Source: Symsagittifera roscoffensis | Taxonomy: Eukaryota > Xenacoelomorpha > Acoela > Convolutidae | Direction of reading: 5' to 3' | DNA length: 64,000 bases | Assembly (NCBI RefSeq): GCF_963678635.1 | Contig: NC_087066.1 | Coordinates: forward strand, 9,234,723 to 9,298,722 | Shown here: positions 20,100 to 31,700 of the stretch, in pieces | How positions within the stretch are numbered: position 1 is the stretch's first letter | Layout: each line of letters begins with the position of its first letter | Notes under the pieces: generated by a model | Database searches by the model: none | Told to the model about the DNA's origin: nothing | Seen by the model: only the letters and a program-made list of their open reading frames with translations | Made by a program: the position numbers and the translations under genes

Positions 20100-22605
20100 A
20101 CATTTGAAGCATAAAGTGATAGATTTCACTCCTATTAACAAACCAATTTTGGCAAGTAAACTTCTTACAACCAATTTGGAACGATTTCTAAGACATATTA
20201 AACCTCCGCTTATGCGTTAAAAGCGCGAAATATATCGCGCATTAATTTTCCCAAATTGGCCGTAATGGCCATCTTTAAACCCCCATAATTTTACGAAAAA
20301 TGATTACAGGTGAAATATCTTTTCGAATTTGAGCTCAGGACAACAAATTTCTTTGAACGATATTTTCAACTTAAAATTCCATCAAAAATGGCTAGTTAAA
20401 ATATCTAAATTTGTCTGAAGAAAAAAAAAACCCACCCCAATCACAGATATTCCGTTACTTTCGTATCGAAAGTCGAAACAAAAATAGATATCAATTTCCT
20501 GAACTTCAATTCAACACAAAATGAGTGTTTGCTTCGATGAAACTGATCCAATGAAACAAGCTGCAATTTCAGTTCGTTGATAATCTAAAGCAACTGAAGC
20601 GAAACATCTGGGAACATAATTGAGAAATATACTGCTGATGAATAATGAATGGTTGATTTTCCATTTTGATTGAGTTTTCATGCATACCCGAGTCTTGTTG
20701 AGTTTCAAATGCAGTTGTTGAATTAAACGTGAGAGAATACAACAATATTTGATGAACACTATGAGGCCGAACATAATGGGGCTTGTGCATTTTGTGCATT
20801 GTAAGCGGATTCCGCAACAAGGACGCTCCCTTTGTGCTTCTTTTGTTCTTTCATTTTCTTTGATCGTTGCGACAAAGTTTTTTTAACAAAACATGTTAAA
20901 AGGCTTGTCTCTGGAATCCAGGAACATACAGACACAATAATATGCGCCTAACCAGTTCACAGTTTGGCTGGCCTCGTAATGGTGCATTTGTGAATTGTAA
21001 GCGCTACATTTGAACTCTGGAAATCGATATCTTCAATAGGGTATAAATTTTTTTTGTTAAAAAAACTATTATTTAGATGACCAAAAACTGACCGAAAATG
21101 AAAAACTACCACAAGCATAAATATTCCGTTGTTTTTTTCGAAAGTCGGTACAAAAATTGGAACAAGAACTGGACTTCTGTCGCGACATCATGTGACGCAA
21201 CAAAACGTGTTCTTTCAAATAAATTCAATTTTTGTCATATTTTTGCCTGAAACAGATTTTTTAGTTAATAGTTAATACGCAGGCAAGAATTAACAAATCA
21301 ATTGAAACACAAAGAAAGGAAGAGAATAAATTCTAAAGTGTAATTATTTTATTAAACATTCGATGCCTCCTATGATAGTGTCTTTCAACGGTTTGAACAA
21401 ATATCACTTGGAAACCTCATTTTGAGAAAAACCTTTCTCTCATTTTTTTCAGTCAAATCAAAAATTGAACTGAGAATCATTATGGAATGCGTTACCTTGA
21501 AGCTAAATGCAACCTACAAAAACTAATTAGTCGGAATCCAAACGAGTTTGGAATAGTTTTTTTACAGTTTTAAAATGAATCAACAACGTTCCGGTAGTTT
21601 TTCTGCCAATGGTTATCTGGAAAGAATCTTAAAGATAATTATCATACGCGGCCAAACTTCTTTCAAAATAAACATAATTTTGCAAGACCTTGCAAGAACA
21701 ACAAATGAAATTAACTGCCTAGCTGCTGGTCTTCTTTTGTTTATATTGACGGAATTGTGAGAAACAGCATTTTATAGCCTTTCAACAGAAAATCTTTTTC
21801 AAAATTTATTAAAATGATTTAAGCATTTCGAACAGAAATAAATCAGAAACATTGTGGAGATGATAATAATTAGTTGTCAGCCTAATTGACTCGTTTTTTT
21901 TCCCGAAAAATTACGATTGGATGCAGCTTCTGATGGTCTGATCAAAATGTAAAATTCCTGTAATTTTTGTTGATTCATAATCTAACACTCTTTTTTTGGA
22001 ACCAGTTCATAACAAATATTTATTTTACCCTATTATTTTCTTGAAAAACTATCTCTGTAAAATAACTAAAAACTTCAGCAAATTTTGGTCAAAATAGGGT
22101 CTTTTTAGTAATTTTTTGGGAGCACGGAAAATTCATTTGGTCGAGTTCAAAAGAAGTCGACAAAAATACTTGATAGTTTTAAACAAACAAAAGTTAAACA
22201 AACAAAAGTTCCCAAGAGCGGCGTCAATTAATTTTCTGAAAAAACATTTGAATAAGCAAACTGTCAAATTTTTTAAATTTTTTTAAACAATTTGCTAACA
22301 AAGCTCAAAAAATTCAAAAATTCTTAACTTTCGGCACTGTTGAACACATTCTCGTTTTCGGCACTGTTGTACTTCGGCACTGCTAAACGCCCTCATACAA
22401 GCCTTCTTTTGCAGCCCGTACCGAAAACATTCATGACTTCTGACCTGAAAAACTTTATATCTATTCCAAAATTCAGCTCAGAAACTTTTTTATGAAATGT
22501 TTATATGAAGCTGTGTTTTTTTCTCAAAATTCTTTATTTCCAATCTAATTTCTGATCAGAAAGTAGCTAAATCTAGGCTATTTAGAAAAAATGAGCTAGT
22601 TAGAA
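20100..22605. other. Intergenic repeats, no gene recognised
   Basis: Holds a diverged copy (20330-20480) of the 18540-18690 repeat. 20765-20980 shares GCGGATTCCGCAAC, TGCATTTGTGAATTGTAAGC and GGCCTCGTAAT motifs with 52230-52570. 22085-22170 resembles the inner part of the hAT-like repeat (GGAGCACGGAAAATTCATTT). No coding frame supported. Confidence 0.5.
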
Positions 22606-22610
22606 AAAAT

Positions 22611-22675
22611 GTCTCCTGGTGGGGCTCGAACCCCTGACCTTCCATTAGATGGACGGCCAAAACGGAATATATTTC
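22611..22675 (-). pseudogene. tRNA-like 3' half (pseudogene or SINE head)
   Basis: The minus strand reads GGTCAGGGGTTCGAGCCCC, a good RNA polymerase III B box (GGTTCGANNCC) in a T-arm-like hairpin with a shortened perfect stem. Upstream a 5-base stem could present the loop ATCTAAT, which would give anticodon CTA. The 5' half with A box and D arm is not recognisable and no matching acceptor strand is found, so this is a relic and not a working tRNA. Confidence 0.4.
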
Positions 22676-23559
22676 TCTTACTTGCAATTTCAAGTACTAT
22701 GTTAGTTTTTCAGAGTCACACTCATTAAAATGCAACATTGTTTAACATGTAGGACATCGTTTAAAACAATAAACAAACCATAATTCGAATGGATGTAGCA
22801 TGCTTAAGTTTAGCTTAAGCGCGAGAACATAAAATAATGATTTCCACCCTGGTTTCTTTTGATAATAATCAACCATATCGATTTCTTCCTAGAAGAAATC
22901 ATGTTTTTTTTTCAATTCAAATCAGATTGCAACTCTTGAATGAAGATTAGTGAAAGTTCAGATTATGTTAAAATTACTGGAGAAAAAATTGATTACCCAA
23001 AAAAAAACCGAAAGGGAATTTGTTGTCTTTGCAGATTTTTGCAATCCACAGAATAGTAACTTAATCGAAAATGTATTGAAGTTTCAGGCCAAAAAAACTT
23101 CTATGGGACGATTAAAAAATTGTCCTAACTTTTTAAAAAAGACGCAAAAAAGTTATCCCAGGTTTTTCAATGTGATGTTCTGCTCAGCATTTAGAAAAAT
23201 TTTTTTAATTTTCTTATATATGTTTTTTCAAAAAAAAAAACGTAATAAATAGGACATTTTCAAAGTATTGCGCTGCCATTCTAAAAAATTTCTGAAAGAT
23301 TTTTGTGGTTCTCCAACTGGATTTTCAAAGTTTTTAAATTGTTTTTCCCTAAAATCTCTCGAGACGTTTCTGCAAGAGTGCTTATTTGGCTGAATTGGGA
23401 TCAGCATAAAAACATGATGAACAAAAAACTCTCCCACATCTCCGCAAAAACTTTTTGCGATTTTAATTTTTTTTCCACAAACAGATTGTGGGCAGAAAAA
23501 ATTGATAAATTTTCATCATACAAAAATTGTGGTTCCAAAATTGACATAAATTCTTTAGC

Positions 23560-23880
23560 GAAGATTCGACCCCTGCCGACCAAAAGGGTCCCCCGTTTTA
23601 CTATTTTGGGATATCCATTTTTGGCTGAAGCACCCAAAAGTTTTTCAAAGGTCGTCTTGGGTGCCAATATATACTAATTTTGAGGTCTTAAAAACGCTAT
23701 TTTGGCCTATTTTTTCAAAGTTTTGACTGCGGCGCAGAAATTAGGCCGAAAAAGGGTCCTTTTACCATTTTGGGAGAGTTCGGAAAATCACTTTTATTAT
23801 CCTAAAAAAAACGACAAAATGTTTGAACTTTTTTTTGAAAATCCGCCATCCCCCTCGAGAAACCTCTAGATCCACCCCTG
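23560..23880 (+). mobile_element. hAT-like non-autonomous element, 5'-truncated copy
   Basis: Matches the reverse complement of the element at 50027-50464: GATTCGACCCCTGCCGAC, then AAAGGGTC, GGGAGAGTTCGGAAAATCA and an end CTCTAGATCCACCCCTG. The right terminus therefore reads CAGGGGTGGATCTAG inward. The left terminus is absent or diverged. Confidence 0.6.
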
Positions 23881-23888
23881 GTGCATCA

Positions 23889-25731
23889 TATCATTTGAAT
23901 TGCTGTAATAAACCACAAGGTAGGACAAAGTAGGACAAAATATATCGTGTGTTAACTATCCCTAATTGTCCAAATTGATAGTTTACAAACCTTCATAATT
24001 TTACAAAGAACATTTGCTCGCTATCATTGTAATCTTGAGTTCAAAATTGATTTCGTTTTCTATATCAAAATCTTTCAAATGGTATGAATAAAATTCGACT
24101 ATGAGAAAAAAATCTGAGCACAATCAATCCATCACTTAGTATTACCTTGCTTCACTCACATGGTAATAATCAGCAGCGAATGTTCATTCAACCCTCGGCT
24201 GAGTAAATCTGGCAAAAACATCGGCTGGTTCTTAATTTAGGGACAGCTGAAGCCTACTTCGCTCAAAAATTTATCTCGTTTTCAGCATCTCATAAATAAA
24301 AAAATGCAACTAAAATTTTATATTATAATGTACCCTTGAAGGTCCCTTGAAGGCACCTTTACCACCAGTAACTTACATATAATTTTACCACCATTAAGAA
24401 AATTGCGCATTATCATGATCACAACTCTGAAATCTTTTAGACGGTACATTGAATAAAATTGCAAATGTTTTTATACGTGTTGGTACATGTTAATGCTGTT
24501 GGCAGAAGAAATTTTACTTGAAGCATTTAAAACTGAGAAGTCAAACGTTCACTGAGAGTTTTTTCCCGGCATATGAATAAAAACTTAATTGAACTAGTTT
24601 TCGAGCTTTTCATTTTTTACGCGCATTTATTTCATTTTTATTTTTTCTTCGCAGAAAACGAACTGAGTATAGTTTTTGAGTCCCTATTGTTGCGAAATTC
24701 GAAAATATTTTCTTATGCACACTTTCCACTATTTTTTTTTCATTCTGCACCATTATGCTCCAAAAAATGGTCGTCAAAAGTTACAGATTGTTTATTTTCT
24801 TCGTCTCGCCTTATAGCCTCAATTTTTCACTCACCTAGCAACTAGCATTTTTTAATTATTTTTTACCAAAATATCTGTCATTTGATAAAAAAAAATTAAT
24901 TTTTGAATGAATATTTTGCTATTTCTTTTCTTCCTTGTTAAGGTCTTTGTTTCTGTAGCCCACTTATTACTTGTATGAAAAAACAACAAAATAAACGTTT
25001 TTTTTTTAAAAATGAGTAGATCGATTCACTAAATTCCAAATACTGGTCCCTCGATCGCATTTATGACACTAAAAGTTTTCCGCCTAAGCCTTCAAATAGG
25101 AGAGTTCAAAGAGAATTTATATGAATTTTACTTCAAAAAACATCAGAAAAAATTTGTTTTTATTTTTTCTCATGTAAAAAAAGACACGAATTTTTTTTTG
25201 GTTACATTTGTATGCTTTTTTTGCGTGTGTATTTTTACAGCTCCCCAAAAAAATAAATAATACAGAGTGGGTACCAACTCAAACTTAAATTTTTTTCCTT
25301 TTTAAGATGCGGAATTTTGAAGGATCACTTTGGCCACATTTTATTTCAAAAATGTAATATTTAACAAAAACCGAGAGCAAATGACCAGAGCGACCATCTA
25401 TCTTTTTCTTCGATGGCTCTTTCCAACCATCAAAAACACAAAAACTTGAAAAACAATATGCACAAAATTTTCGCGAAAATGTACGAAGCAATTGAGTTTG
25501 AGTTATCTTAAAGAAAGTTTCTGTTTTCTCGCTGAAAACTTTTTAATTTAGTTGCAAAAACATTTGTTTAGTGCCTGTTTTTGTTGTTTTCCAATTGTCC
25601 ATTTGTGTATGACTAGTTTTATACTCAAACCAGAGTGTGAAAGGATTACATTGAATTTTATTTTTCTGTTGAAAACTTTAAGGTTTGGGACTAAAAATCT
25701 GTGTTCGTTAATTATATACACAAGGAACACG
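23889..25731. other. Upstream region of the host gene, nothing recognised
   Basis: AT-rich, only short chance ORFs. The gene's promoter should lie near the right end; TTATATACA at 25712-25720 is TATA-like but only about 12 bases before the ATG, too close to be a normal TATA box for this start. Confidence 0.4.
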
Positions 25732-25779
25732 ATGATGGAAAATCAACTCATTATGAAAATGCCGTTACTTCTGATAACA
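25732..25779 (+). CDS. Host gene exon 1 (start and first half of signal peptide)
   Basis: ATG 25732, with a second ATG directly after it. Sixteen codons ending PLLLIT run into a perfect donor, GTAAGT at 25780-25785, phase 0. The hydrophobic residues continue directly in exon 2, so the signal peptide spans the junction. It is the least certain exon because it is short. Confidence 0.5.
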
Positions 25780-28700
25780 GTAAGTTTGATTCATCTATAG
25801 TTTATTTTATATATAGAAGATAGAATATATTTCTCAGAAATCTGTTAGAATTTTCACCCAATTTAAGTTCTGATGGAAATGCATTTTCAATTAGCCGTTA
25901 GAATCTGTTCTTTGAATCAATCTACAACTTGTCAGTATAAACCAAATAATAGTTTACAACAGTTTTTTCCAAACTGCGATTTGTCGCGCATTTTCAAGTT
26001 CAACAAACAATTGAATTTAGATATATCAAAAACGCTTTTAAAAACGTTTTTTTGAGGTGCCAGGGAAAAAATTAAAGTTTATCAATGATTGACCCGCTTG
26101 TTTATTTTTCTTCATTGTTTGCCTTGCCTTGCCCAGTCCTTGAGTCATTAGATACAAGTTTAAAACGAAGTACAAAGTCAAACTTAAGTAAAAAACTTGA
26201 TTATTGTAACTATACCACTAAATCCTTAGATTTGCATTTAAAAACATATCCATCCACTGCTCTTTACAAAAAATCTAATAGTTGAAAAGAAATAGTTTAT
26301 TTTTTTCCAAAACAAATCGAAACTTTTCATGAAAAATTTGAACTCTCTTAATACATTTAGACTTCGCGTAACAAATTAGGCGTAATTATGTGTGTCAATG
26401 TTTTTCCAGCTCTTCGATCTGACGAGTCACTCAACAGGTCGATTAAATATATTGCAAAAATTCTAGTTCTAAGAGTTTTTTTTTTTAATTTGACTTTTTT
26501 TTCCAAATCAAGAGGGAAATTGAAGCAGTCAAAGATTATGCTCAGTGCTTTTTGCTGTCCTTTGCTCAGTGTCTGATTTTTTTTACGCGAGAAATGTATG
26601 CTCTTGAAAACTGGAACTCAAAACAAATCAGTGCCAGTCAATCCACCAACTATTGCAATTGTGGACAAATTTAAGCGCAAATTTAGGTTTTTACGTTTAA
26701 AATGCTTATTTTTAAGGACCATTTTGGACAATATCATTTTGAAAATTAACAAAACTTTTTACAGCAACCGACTGCAAATGATCTGAACTACCCGCTTTAA
26801 AGGTCTCAAATTTAATTTGAAGCACCTATCAGTCTTTTCCTGTTCTGAAAACGCCAGTTTTCACCGTCTGCGCTAAGTTTTTCAAAACGCGCGAAATTGT
26901 AGGCAACAGCTGAGTTTAGTAAATTTGTCACACTGATTGTTTCATTTTTCTCGCTGAAATTTTTTCAAATTGCATGAACAATTTTTTTACTCGGCTTATC
27001 CGAGAAAGAGTTCACTGCGTTGCAAAACCTAGAGCAGGCGTTGAAAGCTGGCATTTTCAGACCTAGAAAAGACTGGTAAAGGCTTCAAACTAAATTTGAG
27101 AGCTTCACAGATGGTAGTTCAGATCATTTGCAGTCGCGGCTGTAAGTTTTTAGTTAAAGATCAAAGTAAATATTGTCCGAATTGGTCCTTAAAGTTAGGT
27201 TTTTCCTTGAGTAAAAGCCTGAATTTGCGTTTAAATTTGTCCAGTTGTATAAGACTTTCCGAAAATCTAATCAAATTGAGTTTTCGTTTTGCCTGCCGAA
27301 CAATACAGTACAATATTCTGTTCTAACGTTGTCAATTTAGTAAAAAATCCGATAGATCAGTGATGTTCCCATAAAGATCTAGATGTAACTAGTTACTTTG
27401 ACTTTTTTAAATTCCCCAGCAGAAGGAAAACCTAAATTAAAAATCCAGTGTTCTCAATTAAGTTTTTTTTAAAAAAAAAAATAGTCAATCAAAGTTTTTT
27501 TTTCTGAAAATGCAAAGAACTTTAAGGCCACAAATTTTTTCCTCAGCAGTTGAAAGTTGTCTTTTTGAAAAATAAAATCGAGACAATTTTTCTGTGTTTC
27601 CTTGCGTTCATTGACTCTTTATCAACTGATTATTGGACATGTTTTAATTTTTTGGATAAAAAAGCGAGTAAAATTGATGCGTTCAAAGACTCCCACAGCC
27701 TGACAGCATGAAGTTTATTTGTATTAATCGAACACTCAAACCATTTTTTTGTCTCAATTTCGCTGTTCGACTTCATTTTAGGAAGGTTTATCTAAACACA
27801 CTGTTTGTTTGAATATTAAAATTGAGATGTAATTTGTGTTAGTTTTGTACAGAATTCTGTTACTTTTAGTGTCTTTTCCAAACAGACAATCGTAACTTTA
27901 CAAATTTTAACCGTTAAATTTATTTCATAATGCAAAATGAAGCGGAAAGTAAAACGGCGAGTTAAAAAGATCAATTGTGCGACTTACACGTTTCATTACA
28001 GCTTAGAGTTGAAATATCATTTTCATTTTAAGAAGAGGCAGAAAAAAGTTGATAAAATGAGATTTAACTGCCTAAGCATTCTGTAACTCATTCTCTCGAG
28101 TTATTTTACCAGCAGCCTTTTGTTGTTTGACTTTTGAAAAAGTGGTGGAATTTTTTGCATAGTTGGTTTTTTTGAGTTTCTTTCTACAAATATTGTTTTT
28201 CTTTTCATCAGCTATTTTTGACGAGGTTTTTTCGCTGAAAAAAATTTTCAGGCATTTGAAAATCAGCAATGACCTAGTGAGTTAGGACCGAAGTGTAACT
28301 CATAGAGTAATTTCGGATAGGGTACACCGTGTGCTCGTCACGCTATCTTATTTTCGGCCGGATAGATTCGTGCAACTTCTTAGTCTAATACCGAACTTAA
28401 TCTTACTCTTATACTATCTAGTCTCAGGTTGTTTAACTAGTCTCTACTAGGCTCAATAGATCTAGGGTATACTGGTTTATTGCGGCTGCTGAAGTACTCG
28501 GGAGAGTCCAACTAATTTCTAAGTTAAATTCAAATCTCTCTGGTGCTGAAATTACAAGTAATTTCAGCACTTACAAATAAGTGGATTGTTAGTTAGATGG
28601 ATCATGATTGGTTAATATTAAATACTTTACATTGGTAAAATATCTAATTTATCCAATTATAAAATGTAGTTTAGATCAGGTTCCACCCATCCGGGTTTTA

Positions 28701-31700
28701 CAGAGTTTTTTAGAATAGTTTTTCTGCAATTCGAAGGATGGATGATGGACGTTGGTATTTGGCGAACATCATATTTCTTTTCCGTTTTCTCTTGTTAGAG
28801 AAGTTCCAGGAAGCTGGAATTAGGGACATCAAACGTTGTGTCATCTTGTGACAACGACTGTGTCTTCGCAACAAACTCAAATCTGATTTCAGAATGGTTG
28901 GCTATGTCAGGTTTTTCTGTTTCTCGTGGAGAACTTCTTTTGTGTCTGATCTTGTCTGGGAATGGCGTGGAGATTGTGCGTGGAGGGGATGCCTGGTTAC
29001 TCGGATCTGTACGTATACTTGAACATCGAGGTGGTCGTTGGTCTAGTTCAATGAAGTCCTTTTCTGCGAAGTCAAGTCGTCCTCTAAATCCTTTGAGTTG
29101 TGATTGTGAGCGGCATATTGACTGTGGTTGGCCATTCTTTCTCGAGTGTAGTAGGGTCGTTTTGTCTTTGGATGTTCGTCCTTGGTGTTGTATTCTGATC
29201 TATGTATTGCATAATGTAATTTACATTTTATAAAACTTTTATTAGTTCAGAATTTTTTAATTATGATTTTAGTTAGTTGTTTTCACAAAAGCTTTTTGTT
29301 TTAGTTCAGTTATTTTGAAGAGTTACTCACCCTTGAGTAGCTCTTATTAAAAATAAGAGTGTGTGTCACAAAGCGTGGATGTAGCGCGGTGGGTTAGGCC
29401 GGCTATAGCATGCTCAGGACGTCCTCTTCTGGTGGGTTAGGCCAGGAGTGGGAGTATGATTGCATGCGGTTTTTGTGAGAGGTCCTGTTATGTGACAACG
29501 TTTTATGTTGGGTTTTTTGTGGTTTTTCTTAAGTCTTGTTGGTTGTGTCCTTTTTTCAAAAATCAGATTGTTTGTGGTATGGGTTTGTCTTTCGACTTTT
29601 TTGTGTTTTATTATTTCTTTCTTAGACTTTATAATAGTCTTCAAAAGAATAATTTATCCAGTTTTAAACTGGGTTAATCCGGTTTGGGTACCGTTGGTTT
29701 CCTTTTCTTAGTCATGCTGTTATTCTATGATTTGTGGTATTTAGTAAGCTGCATTGTTTAGTGTTGTTTAGTGTATGATTCCTTTCCAACCGGGTTAAAG
29801 GAAAGTTTGAAACGTGTTATCTTGTGTTAGAGTTGTTGAGTGTGAAAGCTTGAAACTGAAATTCATTATTTTAAACAATTCTTTGTGGGCGAGCTGTGCG
29901 AGTGTGGATAGAATTTCTGTGCGAATGAATGGAAATATCAAAAGGTTAGTAGTGCATTTTCGTTTTATCAATTTACTACATAGAATTTTTAATTTTACTG
30001 CTATTATTGGGAAAAATTAAGTTACAAATTTTCATCATGATTAGATTTACTGCTTGTGGGAAAAATTTAAAAACTAATTTACTGCATTGGTATTAATTTT
30101 ATTTAATTTGTTGGTGCGAAAGATTAATAGAATTTTTAAATTGTTTGAAGAAGTTTTCGATTTTTTATTTTTCTTTTGTGAATTTTTTAGATGATCATTG
30201 GATGAAGGCTAAAATGCTAGAGAAAACATGGATAAAGAATGGTGAGTTTCTAATATTTTAATTAGTTAGTAATATGTATAATTCATACTTACCTGTTAGT
30301 CGTCGGGGAAAAAACCATGGGGGAAGATGTCGTGGATGAGATTTGAAGTTGTTAGTAATTTAGCTAAAATGCGGATGATATTTTTAGTTTGAAGCAGTGG
30401 CCAAAGCAATTGAAGTGCTTTAATGGTGGTTAGTTCTTCAGTGCCAACTGCAAATTCATAAGGTGTGTTTTGGATTAGATTATATAATTTGTGATTGAAT
30501 TTAGTGTTATGGATGAATTCTAAAATGGGGATTTTTATAGGTTGTACAAACTCGTGTGGGATAAGGAAGGGTCGGGATTCTTCGGCGTTGAAGGTCTTGG
30601 TTATGGGGCAGAAGATATACATTTGGATTATGGGATCATAATTTCGAAGAATACCATGAAGGTTAGTATCTTTAATGCAATATGTGAAGTTAAGAAAGAA
30701 TGGTGAGGTGTATTTGGAATTGATGAATTGAAATCGATGGTGTGGTTGTCTGGAGGGAGTGTGTAGGTCAAAGTGATTTTGGATGAAACGATAATAGGTA
30801 TATGTGTGAGTTTGTTTAGTGCGCAACATAATATCGTGTGAGCAGTGCAAATCTCTTTCATGTGGTGCAAGGAAATGAAAGGTTAGTGAAAATATTTGGA
30901 AGCGTTCTTTAAAACTTTCGTAGGCTTGCGTGTCTGTTAGTGCTTCTGAAATAATGTGGTCAAACTTGCGATCGAAGATATTTAGTGTAAATATATATGG
31001 TGTTTTAATGAAAAATTTCTCGGTGATTTGTGGGTTAGCAAAGCGATCGTCGTCTAAGAATTGATCTTGGTTAGTTCTGATGATGTTATGATCGTAATAT
31101 TCTAGTGTGTATTCATTAGCTCGGGGTGCAGTGTGTGTTTTTAGTGATTTTTTATATCCAATGTAAGTAAATTGTCTAGGTGTTAGTGGTGTAGTGAGTC
31201 GATATAGCATGTGCTTATTTCGTTCTATATCGATGTGAGTGTTAGATAAAGGTAAGCAAACGGGATTAGTAAAATGATAATATGATGTCCAAGGGAGTGT
31301 AGGCATTAAAACGTATTCGTCTACAAAGTTACGTGTTTCGTTAGTGTCGTGAGGGGTGTTTAAGGTGTATTGTGGAAATGAGGGTAGGGTGATAGCTAAA
31401 AATTCTTTTGTGTTAGTGTGATTTGGATGATTTATATATTCACGGGCTGTTCCTGGTTTTGCTGGGAAAGGATGGTTGGGGAACTTTCTTTTAAAAGTGC
31501 GATAAGCTCTATTAGTGCTGAGTGAAGATTCAGTAGATGTGGATGATGGTGCTAATGATTCGGTATAAACTGAAGAGGGTGTAGGGGTAGGGGGGTTGGA
31601 TGAATCTATTGTGGATGAAATTCGGTTTATGGTTGGGGTGTCAAGGTGGTAGGGTTGTTGTTGTAGGGTAATAAAATTATCTAGTTCTGGGGAGATTCGG

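Noticed and set aside
23303-23677. Overlapping ORFs on both strands near 23.3-23.7 kb
   Set aside because: They fall in and beside a truncated hAT-like repeat, with no motif or conserved start.
28838-29233. 131-codon + strand ORF in the 3' UTR of the retroelement
   Set aside because: Antisense to the element, no motif, and composition typical of a chance frame in a locally GC-richer stretch.
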